DNA from: Extibacter muris
GTDB lineage: Bacteria > Bacillota > Clostridia > Lachnospirales > Lachnospiraceae
Length of the DNA: 43,218 nt
Assembly (NCBI RefSeq): GCF_004345005.1
Contig: NZ_SMMX01000023.1
Coordinates: forward strand, 1-43,218
Reading direction: 5' to 3'
Position numbers and translations under genes: made by a program. The notes under the pieces were generated by a model, which saw only the letters and a program-made list of their open reading frames with translations, ran no database searches and was not told where the DNA came from. Shown here piece by piece: positions 25,401 through 35,040 of this stretch (position 1 is its first letter; each line of letters begins with the position of its first letter).

Positions 25401-27755
25401 ATGGAACAGCCATTGATTCGAATATCCGTACGCAGGCTTGTGGAGTTCATCCTGCAAAGCGGCGATATAGACAACCGGATGGCAGGCGCGGACAAAGACG
25501 CCATGCTGCTCGGCGGGAAGATACACCGGAAGATACAGCGCCAGATGGGAGCGGATTACCATGCGGAAGTGGCACTTAAGCATGTCATCGGCTGCCGGGG
25601 GTTCGACCTGCAGATAGAAGGCAGGGCGGACGGCATCATCGATACGCCGGAGGGGACTGTCGTAGATGAGATCAAGGGGGTGTTCAAGGAGCTGCACCTT
25701 CTGGCCGAGCCGGTGGAAGTGCATCTTGCCCAGGCAAAGTGTTATGCGTTTATGTACGCAGAGCAGAACGGACTGGACAGGATCGGCGTACAGATGACCT
25801 ACTGCAACATGGAGACAGAAGAGCTCAAGCGGTTCCAGTCCGTCTATGGGGCAAAAGAGCTTAAGGACTGGTTTTTTGAAGTGGCAGGCAAGTATGAGAA
25901 ATGGGCCAGATATGAGATTACATGGAAGGAAAAGCGCAACGCTTCGATCAAAGGCGTGGAATTTCCCTTTGCATACAGGGACGGACAGAAGGATCTCGTC
26001 TCCTCCGTCTACCGGACGATTCTGAGGAAGAAGAAGCTGTTCATACAGGCGCCCACCGGTGTCGGCAAGACGATGGCATCCGTGTTTCCCGCTGTGAAGG
26101 CAGTAGGGGAGGGGCTTGGGGAGAAGATCTTCTACCTCACGGCCAAGACGATTACGAGGACCGTGGCGCAGCAGGCATTTGAGACGCTGAAGGAGCAGGC
26201 GCTCCGGTTCAAGGTGATTACGCTCACCGCAAAGGAGAAGATCTGCTTCTGCGAGGAGGCCAACTGCAACCCGGATTACTGCCCGTATGCAAAAGGGCAC
26301 TATGACAGGGTGAACGATGCGGTGTATGAGCTTATCACCACCTCCGATGACATGAGCAGGGAAGTGATAGAGGAGCAGGCGCGCAGATGGAACGTCTGTC
26401 CGTTCGAGATGGGGCTTGACGTGTCGCTCTGGGTGGACGGCGTCATCTGCGACTACAACTATGTATTTGACCCGAATGCACATCTGAAGCGCTTCTTCGG
26501 CGACGGCATGAGCGGCGAGTACCTCTTCCTTATCGACGAGGCCCACAACCTTGTGGAGCGGGGAAGGGAGATGTACAGCGCCGCCCTGTACAAAGAGGAT
26601 TTCCTGGAGATAAGAAGGCTCGTGAAGCAGGAGGATCCGAAGCTCGCCGGACGGCTGGACGAGTGCAACAAGCAGATGCTCGCCCTGAAGCGGGAATGTG
26701 AGACGTATCAGGTGCTGGACAGCGTATCCCACATCTACCTGAAGCTGATGAATCTCATGGCGGAGCTGGAGCGGTATCTGGAGGAATGCACGGAGGAAGA
26801 GAAGCGCAAGAAAGTGCTCGACCTATACTTCGACGTGCGCATGTTCCTCGGCATCTATGACAGGCTGGATGAGAATTATCTCATCTACTCGGAGCTTGAG
26901 GATTCCGGCAGGTTCAAAGTCCGCCTTTTCTGCGTGAACCCGGCGGCGAACCTAAAAGAGTTCCTTGAGAAAGGGAACAGTGCCATATTCTTCTCTGCCA
27001 CGCTTCTGCCGATGCACTATTATAAGGAGCTTTTAAGCACCGAGAAGGACGACTACGCCATCTATGCATTATCACCTTTCGAGGAAGAGCACCGGCTGCT
27101 TCTGCTCGGGACGGACGTGAGCACCAAGTATACGAGGCGGAGCGAGGACATGTACCGTCGTTATGCAGAGTATCTGAAGCAGGTGGCGGAGACGAAGAAG
27201 GGGAACTACATTGCCTTCTTTCCGTCCTATCAGTTTATGGAGCAGGTATATGTACAGTTCCTCTCTTTGACGGAAGACTGTGGAGATATCGAATATGTCA
27301 TGCAGTCGCAGTATATGTCAGAGGAGGCAAGGGAGATATTTCTCGAGAATTTTGAGGAGGAGCGGGAGAAGAGCCTCATGGGCTTCTGCGTCATGGGCGG
27401 CATCTTCTCCGAGGGCATCGACCTGGTAGAGGACAAGCTGATCGGCGCGGCCATCATCGGAACCGGGCTTCCTCAGGTGTGCCGTGAGCGGGAGCTTCTG
27501 AAGACGTATTTTGACGGGAAAGGATACCGGGGCTTTGATTACGCCTACCTGTACCCGGGTATGAACAAGGTGCTGCAGTCGGCGGGACGCGTCATAAGGA
27601 CGGATGAGGACCGGGGCGTCATCCTCCTGCTGGACGAACGGTTTGGCGACGTAAGGTACCGGGAGATATTTCCCCGGGAGTGGAAGACGGTGTGGTACTG
27701 CAGCCTGAGGAATGTAAAGGAGCAGATGCACCGGTTCTGGGAACCGGAAGGATGA
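25401..27755 (+). CDS. Nuclease-helicase: Cas4/RecB-like domain fused to XPD/DinG-type helicase, 784 aa
   Basis: N-terminal 1-120 looks like a PD-(D/E)XK nuclease: His42, Asp77 in GRADGI, Glu90 and Lys92 in VVDEIKG, and QAKCY at 111-115. Then comes a superfamily 2 XPD/DinG helicase: Walker A APTGVGKT (217-224), a cysteine cluster (Cys282/284, 289, 294, 333) that probably holds 4Fe-4S, DEAH at 379-382, a box IV-VI region (FFSATLLP, GIFSEGIDL, QSAGRVIRT) to the end. The stop lies 7 bases from the end of the converging LysR gene. Third gene of the LexA-controlled operon, 25 bases after the second. Likely unwinds and trims damaged DNA. Fe-S assignment rests on spacing only. Confidence 0.85.
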   Translation: MEQPLIRISVRRLVEFILQSGDIDNRMAGADKDAMLLGGKIHRKIQRQMGADYHAEVALKHVIGCRGFDLQIEGRADGIIDTPEGTVVDEIKGVFKELHLLAEPVEVHLAQAKCYAFMYAEQNGLDRIGVQMTYCNMETEELKRFQSVYGAKELKDWFFEVAGKYEKWARYEITWKEKRNASIKGVEFPFAYRDGQKDLVSSVYRTILRKKKLFIQAPTGVGKTMASVFPAVKAVGEGLGEKIFYLTAKTITRTVAQQAFETLKEQALRFKVITLTAKEKICFCEEANCNPDYCPYAKGHYDRVNDAVYELITTSDDMSREVIEEQARRWNVCPFEMGLDVSLWVDGVICDYNYVFDPNAHLKRFFGDGMSGEYLFLIDEAHNLVERGREMYSAALYKEDFLEIRRLVKQEDPKLAGRLDECNKQMLALKRECETYQVLDSVSHIYLKLMNLMAELERYLEECTEEEKRKKVLDLYFDVRMFLGIYDRLDENYLIYSELEDSGRFKVRLFCVNPAANLKEFLEKGNSAIFFSATLLPMHYYKELLSTEKDDYAIYALSPFEEEHRLLLLGTDVSTKYTRRSEDMYRRYAEYLKQVAETKKGNYIAFFPSYQFMEQVYVQFLSLTEDCGDIEYVMQSQYMSEEAREIFLENFEEEREKSLMGFCVMGGIFSEGIDLVEDKLIGAAIIGTGLPQVCRERELLKTYFDGKGYRGFDYAYLYPGMNKVLQSAGRVIRTDEDRGVILLLDERFGDVRYREIFPREWKTVWYCSLRNVKEQMHRFWEPEG

Positions 27756-27762
27756 TGCAGCC

Positions 27763-28659
27763 TCACTTGCGTGCGCCGTCCGTTCCGGTCAGGCAGTGCA
27801 GGAATTCTCCCACGGCTTTTGACACCGGCATATGCTCGTTGTATGCCACGGCAAGCTCCCGCTGCGGCAGCTTTTCTTTCGTCTCTACGGTGAACAGGCC
27901 TGTGGACTTGTGCGGGATGCAGTAGTCCGGGATGAAGGCGATTCCAAGGCCGATGCTTGCCAGGTCGATGAGCAGGTCGTTGCTGCTCAGCTCGATCTCC
28001 GGGACGAGGTCGAGCTGGTGCTGCTGGAACAGGGCGTGGAGGAATTCGCTCGTCGTGCTCTTCTTATCGAGCATGAGGATCGGATATTCGAGCAGCTCCC
28101 GGAAGGACAGGACCCGGCCCTTCAGGGAAGAAAAGGCTTCATTCGCTATGAAGACGTCCCGGAAGGTCTTGATTGTCTTCACCGAGGCCACGTTGCCGAG
28201 ATAAGAGTTCGGGTAGTTGACGACGATCAGATCTACCTGGCCGCTCTCTAAAAGCTCCGCACAGCGGATGGAAGTGGCATTCGTCACTTTGATATGCGCG
28301 CCCGGGAAGGACTTGTGGAACTGTTCGAGATAGGGGACGAGAAAGTAGCGGCATATCGTGTCGCTGGCGCCGATGCGGATCTGGCCGCCGTGGGAGGCGG
28401 CGTCCATGATCTGCGTCTCTCCCCGCCTGATCAGGTTGATGGCAGGTTCGATGTGGCGCAGCAGTATCTCCCCCTCCGGCGTGAGCCGGACTTTTTTTGT
28501 GCTCCTTATGAACAACGTCTCATCCAGCTTCTTCTCCAGAGCCTTAATGGACTGGCTCACCGCGGACTGGGAGATGTAGAGCTGTTTGGAAGCCTCGGAG
28601 AAGCTTAAGCTCACTGCCACATGATAGAACACTTTGTACAGTTCATAATTGATATCCAT
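27763..28659 (-). CDS. LysR-family transcriptional regulator, 298 aa
   Basis: The start is the ATG at 28659 behind AAGGAGGACTTATAT; longer frames run through the promoter. Residues 1-60 hold the winged helix-turn-helix (SFSEASKQLYISQSAVSQSIKALE). The remainder is the two-lobed effector-binding domain (IRIGASDTICRYFLVPYLEQF). It is divergent from the DUF1461 gene, which it may regulate; LysR regulators often control the neighbour. The effector is not predictable. Confidence 0.92.
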   Translation of the reverse strand: MDINYELYKVFYHVAVSLSFSEASKQLYISQSAVSQSIKALEKKLDETLFIRSTKKVRLTPEGEILLRHIEPAINLIRRGETQIMDAASHGGQIRIGASDTICRYFLVPYLEQFHKSFPGAHIKVTNATSIRCAELLESGQVDLIVVNYPNSYLGNVASVKTIKTFRDVFIANEAFSSLKGRVLSFRELLEYPILMLDKKSTTSEFLHALFQQHQLDLVPEIELSSNDLLIDLASIGLGIAFIPDYCIPHKSTGLFTVETKEKLPQRELAVAYNEHMPVSKAVGEFLHCLTGTDGARK

Positions 28660-28689
28660 ATATAAGTCCTCCTTATAAATCTGTCCTTT

Positions 28690-28718
28690 ATTATAAGTCA
28701 AAAAAGGGTGAATTACAA
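28690..28718 (-). promoter_or_regulatory. Promoter of the LysR gene
   Basis: On the minus strand TTGTAA (28718-28713), 17-nt spacer, TATAAT (28695-28690), about 30 bases before the start codon. The AT-rich 97-base divergent region probably also contains the DUF1461 promoter. Confidence 0.7.
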
Positions 28719-28756
28719 TATGCAGTATGGTAAGATGGAGACGGAGGAGATACGAC

Positions 28757-29476
28757 ATGAAGAAATCACATACTATTATAGCGGTAGCGGCAATGCTGTT
28801 CCTTATCACGGCCATCCTGATCACGAGCTTCCAGCTTGCGGCATACGGGGACCCGGAGTATAAGTTCTATGAGAAGGAGTATGCCAAATATAACGTGACA
28901 GAAGACCTGGGCATGGAGATGCCGGAAGTCATGGATGTGACGGAGCACATGATGGCTTATCTGATCGGGGAAGAGGAGGAGCTGTCCGTCATCACGGATG
29001 TGGACGGCAAGAACCAGGACTTTTTCAATGAGCAGGACCGGGCGCATATGGCGGACGTGAAGAACCTCTTTCTTGGAGGGCTTGACGTGCGGACAGCCTG
29101 TCTCGTCATATTCCTGCTTCTGACAGCGCTGCTTGCGTTCAGGAAGGCAGATCTGAAAAGGCTCATTCCGAAGGCTTATTCGGCGGGGGTGGGGCTGTTC
29201 CTCGTAATCGTCGTCCTGCTCGGACTTCTGTTCGCGTCCGACTTTACGAAATACTTCACCATATTCCATGAGATATTCTTTACAAATGACCTATGGCTCT
29301 TCGACCCGGCCACGGATTATATGATACGGATGCTGCCGGAAGGATTCTTCTATGACATGACGATGCGGATCGGGGCGGTGTTTATCGGAAGCCTCGCTGC
29401 CGTCTGGATCGTCTTAAGAGTCTGGCGGACCGTCACGGCCAAGAGGGATGCGAAGAAGGACAAGGATGATAAGTGA
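28757..29476 (+). CDS. TIGR01906 / DUF1461 integral membrane protein, 239 aa
   Basis: The start is the ATG at 28757 after ACGGAGGAGATACGAC. There are four hydrophobic segments: about 5-28, 119-137, 147-168 and 212-232. Between TM1 and TM2 is a large outside loop with VTEHMMAYLIGEEEEL. The long extracellular loop followed by three helices matches the clostridial TIGR01906 family, whose function is unknown. The C-terminus is lysine and aspartate rich. Confidence 0.85.
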   Translation: MKKSHTIIAVAAMLFLITAILITSFQLAAYGDPEYKFYEKEYAKYNVTEDLGMEMPEVMDVTEHMMAYLIGEEEELSVITDVDGKNQDFFNEQDRAHMADVKNLFLGGLDVRTACLVIFLLLTALLAFRKADLKRLIPKAYSAGVGLFLVIVVLLGLLFASDFTKYFTIFHEIFFTNDLWLFDPATDYMIRMLPEGFFYDMTMRIGAVFIGSLAAVWIVLRVWRTVTAKRDAKKDKDDK

Positions 29477-29505
29477 TGCTTATAAATGTGTTAAGTTATA
29501 TTAAT

Positions 29506-29534
29506 TTCACTAATAATATCAAGTATGTTATGAT
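29506..29534 (+). promoter_or_regulatory. Putative purL promoter
   Basis: TTCACT (29506-29511), 17 nt, TATGAT (29529-29534), about 42 bases before the ATG. The 99-base leader is too short for a purine riboswitch and no such fold is seen. Confidence 0.5.
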
Positions 29535-29575
29535 GGAGCAAGATAACCATACAATTCATGAACGGAGGAAGATCA

Positions 29576-32500
29576 ATGAGCAGTGTAAAACGAGTATATG
29601 TAGAGAAGAAGCCGGGCTTTGCCGTACAGGCCAAGGACCTGAAGCATGAGGTGAAGAGCTATCTCGGCATCGGCGGCATAGAGGACGTGCGCGTGCTGAT
29701 CCGCTATGACGTAGAGAACATATCGGAAGATATATTTGAGAAGGCGCTAAACGGAATCTTCTCTGAACCGCCGGTAGATATGCTGTACAGAGAAGAGTTC
29801 CCGGTGAAGGAAGGCAGCAGGATCTTTTCCGTCGAGTTCCTGCCCGGCCAGTTCGACCAGCGAGCAGACTCGGCCGTACAATGCGTACAATTTATCAAGG
29901 CGGACGAGCAGCCGGTCATCCGTACGGCCACGACCTATGTCATAGAGGGAACGATTACGGAGGAAGAGTTCGAGGCGGTCAAGGCGCACTGCATCAATCC
30001 GGTCGATTCGAGAGAGACGGGGATGGACAAGCCGCAGACGCTCGTGACGGAATTTGAAGAGCCGGACGATGTCATCGTATTTGACGGGTTCAAAGAGATG
30101 GACGAGGGGAAGCTTGAGGAGCTGTACGGCTCCCTCGGCCTTGCCATGACGTTTAAAGACTTCCTGCATATCCAGAATTACTTTAAGGCAGAAGAGAGCA
30201 GGGATCCGTCCATGACGGAGATCCGCGTGCTTGACACGTACTGGTCCGACCACTGCCGCCACACGACCTTTTCCACCGAACTTAAGGACGTGACGTTCAA
30301 AGACGGCGATTACAGGGAGCCGATCGAGGAGACGTACAGGCAGTACATCGCGGACCACAGCGAGATATTCAAAGGCCGGGAAGACAAGTTCGTCTGCCTG
30401 ATGGACCTGGCGCTCATGGCCATGAGGAAGCTGAAGAAGGAAGGGAAGCTTGAAGACCAGGAAGAGTCGGACGAGATCAACGCATGCAGCATCGTCGTAC
30501 CGGTGACGGTAGACGGGGCGGAAGAAGAGTGGCTCGTCAACTTCAAGAATGAGACGCATAACCATCCGACCGAGATAGAGCCTTTCGGCGGCGCGGCTAC
30601 CTGTCTTGGCGGTGCAATCCGGGATCCATTGTCCGGCCGTACTTATGTATATCAGGCGATGCGCGTGACAGGGGCGGCAGACCCGACCGTGTCCGTGAAA
30701 GATACGATGAAAGGGAAGCTGCCGCAGAAGAAGCTCGTGCGGGAGGCGGCCCACGGCTACAGCTCTTACGGCAACCAGATCGGGCTTGCCACGGGAGCGG
30801 TCAAGGAGATATACCATCCGAATTACGTGGCGAAGCGTATGGAGATCGGGGCGGTGCTCGGCGCTGCGCCGAGGCGCGCGGTCATCCGTGAGACATCCGA
30901 CCCCGGCGACATCATCGTCCTGCTTGGAGGCCGCACGGGCCGGGACGGCTGCGGCGGCGCCACCGGTTCGTCCAAAGTGCACACGGAAGAGTCGATAGAG
31001 ACATGCGGCGCGGAAGTACAGAAAGGGAACCCGCCGACGGAACGGAAGATCCAGCGCCTGTTCCGCAGGGAAGAGGTGAGCAGGCTCATCAAGAAGTGCA
31101 ACGACTTCGGCGCAGGCGGCGTGTCTGTCGCAATCGGAGAGCTTGCGGACGGCCTGCGGGTAGACCTTGACAAGGTGCCGAAGAAATATGCCGGCCTGGA
31201 CGGCACGGAGATCGCCATATCGGAATCACAGGAGCGTATGGCGGTCGTCGTGGACCCGAAGGATGTGGATGCCTTCCTGGCATATGCCAAAGAAGAGAAC
31301 CTGGAGGCCACGAAGGTGGCGGTCGTGACCGAAGAGCCGAGGCTTGTGCTCTCCTGGAGAGGCAGGGAGATCGTCAACCTGTCCCGTGCGTTCCTTGACA
31401 CGAACGGCGCCCATCAGGAGACGTCGGTGAGGGTCGATATCCCGAACCGTGCAGATACGATTCTCAGCCGCGAGGAAGTGGCGGATGTGAGGACAAAATG
31501 GATCGATACGTTGAAAGACCTGAACGTCTGCTCCCAGAAAGGGCTTGTGGAGATGTTCGACGGCTCCATCGGCGCAGCCTCCGTATTCATGCCTCACGGC
31601 GGCAAGTACCAGATGACGGAGACGCAGGCGATGGCTGCAAGGCTTCCGGTGCTTACGGGTGACTGCGATACGGTGACGATGATGAGCTATGGGTTCGACC
31701 CGTATCTGTCCACATGGAGCCCGTACCATGGAGCCATCTATGCGGTGACGGAATCTGTCGCCAAGATCGTGGCGGCAGGCGGGGACTACAGTAAGATCCG
31801 CTTCACGTTCCAGGAGTATTTCCGTCGTATGACAGAAGACCCGGAAAGATGGAGCCAGCCGTTTGCGGCCCTTCTCGGCGCGTACAACGCACAGCTTGGA
31901 TTCGGCCTTCCGTCTATCGGGGGCAAGGACAGCATGTCCGGCACCTTTGAGGACATCGACGTGCCGCCGACCCTCGTGTCCTTTGCGGTCGACATCGCCA
32001 CAGAGAAGGACATCATCACGCCGGAGCTTAAGAAGGCGGGCAATAAGCTCGTATGGCTCCGCATAGAGACGGATGCGTATGACGTGCCGGTCTACAGCCA
32101 GGTGATGGAGCAGTACGGCAAGTTTACAGACGACATCCGCAGCGGCAGGGTCGTATCCGCCTATGCGCTTGACCGTCACGGCATCGCAGCCGCGGTGAGC
32201 AAGATGGCATTCGGCAATGGAATGGGTGTGAAGATAGAGCACAACGTAGATGCAAGAGACCTGTTCGCCCCTGCGTTTGGAGATATCGTCGCAGAAGTTC
32301 CGGCGGATAAGGTCGGGGAGCTTGGCATCACCTATACCGTCATCGGTGAGGTGACGGACGATGCCACGCTTTCCTACAGAGATATGAGCATCGGCCTGTG
32401 CGAGGCAGAAGCCGCCTGGACAGAGCCGCTGGAGAAGGTGTTCCCGACCAGATCTGAGGCAGAAGGAGGCCCGACAGCGTTCTTCGTGGCCGGCAAAGAG

Positions 32501-33373
32501 ACGGAGGCCGGCCGGCTCGGGGAAGACGGGTGCTTCCATGCCACCGGCGTCCATGTGTGCACGCACAAGATTGCGCAGCCTACGGTATTTATCCCGGTAT
32601 TCCCGGGAACGAACTGCGAGTACGACAGCGCGAAGGCGTTCGAGCGCGCGGGAGCCAAAGTCATCACGAAGGTATTCCGCAATATGGACGCCGCGGACAT
32701 CACCGATTCCGTGAGCGTGTTCGAGAAGGCCATCGGACAGTCCCAGATCATCATGTTCCCGGGCGGATTCAGCGCGGGAGACGAACCGGACGGTTCCGCC
32801 AAGTTCTTCGCCACTGCATTCCAGAACGAGAAGATGAAGGAGGCGGTGCGGAAGCTTTTGAATGAACGGGACGGCCTCGTGCTCGGCGTGTGCAACGGAT
32901 TCCAGACGCTTATCAAGCTCGGCCTCGTGCCGGAAGGAGATATCGTCGGACAGAACGCAGATTCCCCGACGCTCACGTACAATACGATCGGACGCCACAT
33001 ATCCAAGATGGTCTACACGAAGGTCGTGACAGATAAGTCGCCATGGCTTGCCAAAGCCACCCTTGGAGGAGTATACACGAATCCGGCGTCCCACGGCGAG
33101 GGCCGCTTCGTGGCGGATGATGAGACGATTGCCCGCCTGTTTGCAAACGGACAGGTGGCAACCCGGTATTGTGACCCGGACGGCAATATAGGCATGGACG
33201 AGGAGTGGAACGTGAACGGCTCCTACTATGCCATCGAAGGTATCACAAGCCCTGACGGACGGGTGCTCGGCAAGATGGCCCACTCCGAGAGGAGGGGCCG
33301 CTCTGTGGCGGTGAATATCTACGGAGAGCAGGATCTGAAGATCTTTGAATCCGGCGTGGAATATTTCAAATAA
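29576..33373 (+). CDS. purL: Phosphoribosylformylglycinamidine synthase, single-chain type, 1265 aa
   Basis: The start is the ATG at 29576 behind CGGAGGAAGATCA. It is the fourth step of purine biosynthesis: FGAR + ATP + glutamine to FGAM. The long form has an N-terminal PurS-like part (1-170), a linker (DHCRHTTFSTEL), two AIR-synthase-like halves (ETHNHPTEIEPFGGAATCLGG; GKDSMSGTFED), and a C-terminal class I glutaminase (about 1010-1265) with the nucleophile in VCNGFQ and His/Glu in SHGEGR. Length and order suit the clostridial TIGR01857-type enzyme. It stands alone, not in a pur operon, and ends with a strong terminator. Confidence 0.95.
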   Translation: MSSVKRVYVEKKPGFAVQAKDLKHEVKSYLGIGGIEDVRVLIRYDVENISEDIFEKALNGIFSEPPVDMLYREEFPVKEGSRIFSVEFLPGQFDQRADSAVQCVQFIKADEQPVIRTATTYVIEGTITEEEFEAVKAHCINPVDSRETGMDKPQTLVTEFEEPDDVIVFDGFKEMDEGKLEELYGSLGLAMTFKDFLHIQNYFKAEESRDPSMTEIRVLDTYWSDHCRHTTFSTELKDVTFKDGDYREPIEETYRQYIADHSEIFKGREDKFVCLMDLALMAMRKLKKEGKLEDQEESDEINACSIVVPVTVDGAEEEWLVNFKNETHNHPTEIEPFGGAATCLGGAIRDPLSGRTYVYQAMRVTGAADPTVSVKDTMKGKLPQKKLVREAAHGYSSYGNQIGLATGAVKEIYHPNYVAKRMEIGAVLGAAPRRAVIRETSDPGDIIVLLGGRTGRDGCGGATGSSKVHTEESIETCGAEVQKGNPPTERKIQRLFRREEVSRLIKKCNDFGAGGVSVAIGELADGLRVDLDKVPKKYAGLDGTEIAISESQERMAVVVDPKDVDAFLAYAKEENLEATKVAVVTEEPRLVLSWRGREIVNLSRAFLDTNGAHQETSVRVDIPNRADTILSREEVADVRTKWIDTLKDLNVCSQKGLVEMFDGSIGAASVFMPHGGKYQMTETQAMAARLPVLTGDCDTVTMMSYGFDPYLSTWSPYHGAIYAVTESVAKIVAAGGDYSKIRFTFQEYFRRMTEDPERWSQPFAALLGAYNAQLGFGLPSIGGKDSMSGTFEDIDVPPTLVSFAVDIATEKDIITPELKKAGNKLVWLRIETDAYDVPVYSQVMEQYGKFTDDIRSGRVVSAYALDRHGIAAAVSKMAFGNGMGVKIEHNVDARDLFAPAFGDIVAEVPADKVGELGITYTVIGEVTDDATLSYRDMSIGLCEAEAAWTEPLEKVFPTRSEAEGGPTAFFVAGKETEAGRLGEDGCFHATGVHVCTHKIAQPTVFIPVFPGTNCEYDSAKAFERAGAKVITKVFRNMDAADITDSVSVFEKAIGQSQIIMFPGGFSAGDEPDGSAKFFATAFQNEKMKEAVRKLLNERDGLVLGVCNGFQTLIKLGLVPEGDIVGQNADSPTLTYNTIGRHISKMVYTKVVTDKSPWLAKATLGGVYTNPASHGEGRFVADDETIARLFANGQVATRYCDPDGNIGMDEEWNVNGSYYAIEGITSPDGRVLGKMAHSERRGRSVAVNIYGEQDLKIFESGVEYFK

Positions 33374-33427
33374 CAGTGATAAGCTGACTGCAAGACAGGA
33401 AACGTATCAAACAAGAATAGCAAGCTG

Positions 33428-33456
33428 CTGCCCGGCGTTGTGCCGGGCAGTTTTTT
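33428..33456 (+). terminator. purL terminator
   Basis: CTGCCCGGC (33428-33436) pairs with GCCGGGCAG (33442-33450), 5-nt loop, followed by six T. A classic intrinsic terminator. Confidence 0.93.
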
Positions 33457-33592
33457 GTACCATAGGATACTTCGTTCCCTATGATACAAAAACCCTCCGG
33501 GGGATGCGCACTCGCTTCCGCGGAAGAAATCCCCCCAAAGGTCGGATGCGCTCGGGGCAAAGAGTCCGCTTGCGGACTCTTTGTTCTGAAAT
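33451..33592 (+). repeat. Interspersed intergenic repeat, copy 2
   Basis: From the terminator T-run: an imperfect inverted repeat TTTTTGTACCATAGG ... CCTATGATACAAAAA, then AAAAACCCTCCGGGGGATG (33488-33506), a short stem (CTTCCGCGGAAG), and a hairpin AAAGAGTCCGC/GCGGACTCTTT near 33565-33588. The order T-run, inverted repeat, 19-nt core is shared with copy 1 at 16887-17048. It has no ORF. Together with the terminator and a TATAAT at 33646-33651 it accounts for the 329 bases between purL and the next gene. Confidence 0.7.
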
Positions 33593-33702
33593 ATGAAGGA
33601 TAGGCGCAAAGTATGAAAATACACGGATAAACGGGCCGCGGCCTGCTATAATGGTGCAAACGGGCGGAGACGTTCATTAAGATAAGGGCAGGTGATTCCA
33701 GG

Positions 33703-35040
33703 ATGTATACCTATGAAGAAAAGAAAAGGCCGCGTTCAAAAGTGAAAGCGTTTCCGAGCCATTCTCCTGTAATTCAGGCGAAGCTGGCAGGCGGACTGAC
33801 GCAATTAAGCAGTGAGGACATATTAGCAAAGCTGGAAGAAGACTATACGTATCCTCCGGGAAACAGAGCATTATACTTAAGCATTATAGAGGCATGTATA
33901 AACACACCGAACAAAGAATACACCGAGCTGAGGCAGATTGCGGACGTGCTGCATCTGACTCCTGTTTATAATGATACGGAGCTGGAAAGCATCATCGCGC
34001 CCTTATACGAGAAGGAACGGCTGCCAGGGCGCACGGACATTGTCCGCACTATATTGGAACATTATTCTGAGCGCTTCAGCTTGAAAAGCATAGACCGATT
34101 AATGGCTCTTTCCGAATTCTCCATAGACCTGCAGGAGATAATACATAACAATCTATTCCTGTATTACGGGCGGACAGCTGAACGGATGCAAAGCGATCTG
34201 GCCAGGGCACAGACTGCTTATGAACAAGCAGAGGAGGCGTATCATAAGCATACTGCGGAAAAAGCACCGTCAAAGGAATCTTCATCCACCTCTCCGGCTT
34301 CTTCCCCCGCTGCACCACCTCCGCCTCCGATTGGGGATTTTCGGCTCGTTGAATTGGGGAATGCAAAGAATAGAGCCCGCCTGCAAATAAGAACTCTGGA
34401 AAAAAGCATCGAGGATATAACGGCTGAGAACCAACTGCTGAGACGTATATTTACCTTCAGCCCATTCCGGCAGAATACAGAGATTCCTCCGGCTCTGGAC
34501 ATCGGGGCCTTTACCGTGCGACATTACACAACCGTTGAAGAGCCGACCTTTACCTCTATCCGGTCTGCGCTTTCTCTGGGAGTGGCGGAGGCCGGGAGCA
34601 TGAAAAAATCTTCCGGACATACGACGGACAGGGACTGGAATACCTTCGGTAATATTGGCAATACTTTTTTTCTCTTATTTGTTGGAGGTCATCCCGTATG
34701 CAGGCAGCCTTTCTTAAACGGTACGAAGCATTATGTTGAGTTTCCCCTCGGACATTTTGACATGATGTGGGTCTCCAGCGACTGGCTGGACACGCGGGCG
34801 GTAAAGGGCGATTCCTTCTTAGGCACGGGTCCGAAGATTCACAGGCAGCTCCTGGCGGTGGTGAAGAATTACTGTGACCAGTGTAAGGCGGTTTCTCCTT
34901 CGGCTCCTGACTTCTTACGGCTTACCCCTGCCGGATTTGCGGAAATCCTCGGGAGCTTATACAATAACTTTGAGGTAAAGGTGCCGGGCTGCGTTCCGAT
35001 AGGGCAAAACAAGTGGGTCCCTTCAGACTTCAGGCGATAG
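33703..35040 (+). CDS. Orphan 445-aa protein with proline-rich linker, function unknown
   Basis: It begins MYTYEEKKRPRSKVKAF and has SPVIQAKL at about 25-32, a short motif like that at the N-terminus of many DUF4157-type proteins of clostridia and contractile-injection cargo. Residues 40-190 are helical; 190-215 is a Ser/Pro-rich linker (KESSSTSPASS, APPPPPP); 225-255 is a coiled coil; 270-445 is a compact C-terminal domain with GNTFFLLFVGG and FPLGHFDMMWVSSDWLD. No signal peptide or membrane segment. The ribosome site is moderate (AGGGCAGGTGATTCCAGG). It may be an effector/toxin-like protein with N-terminal leader plus C-terminal activity, but the fold is not recognised. Confidence 0.75.
   Translation: MYTYEEKKRPRSKVKAFPSHSPVIQAKLAGGLTQLSSEDILAKLEEDYTYPPGNRALYLSIIEACINTPNKEYTELRQIADVLHLTPVYNDTELESIIAPLYEKERLPGRTDIVRTILEHYSERFSLKSIDRLMALSEFSIDLQEIIHNNLFLYYGRTAERMQSDLARAQTAYEQAEEAYHKHTAEKAPSKESSSTSPASSPAAPPPPPIGDFRLVELGNAKNRARLQIRTLEKSIEDITAENQLLRRIFTFSPFRQNTEIPPALDIGAFTVRHYTTVEEPTFTSIRSALSLGVAEAGSMKKSSGHTTDRDWNTFGNIGNTFFLLFVGGHPVCRQPFLNGTKHYVEFPLGHFDMMWVSSDWLDTRAVKGDSFLGTGPKIHRQLLAVVKNYCDQCKAVSPSAPDFLRLTPAGFAEILGSLYNNFEVKVPGCVPIGQNKWVPSDFRR

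Noticed and set aside
29477-29575. Purine riboswitch before purL
   Set aside because: The leader after the predicted promoter is about 40 bases, too short, and no aptamer core is seen.
31226-33283. 685-codon minus-strand ORF opposite purL
   Set aside because: Shadow of the GC-rich purL codons; low-complexity His/Arg-rich translation without homology signs.
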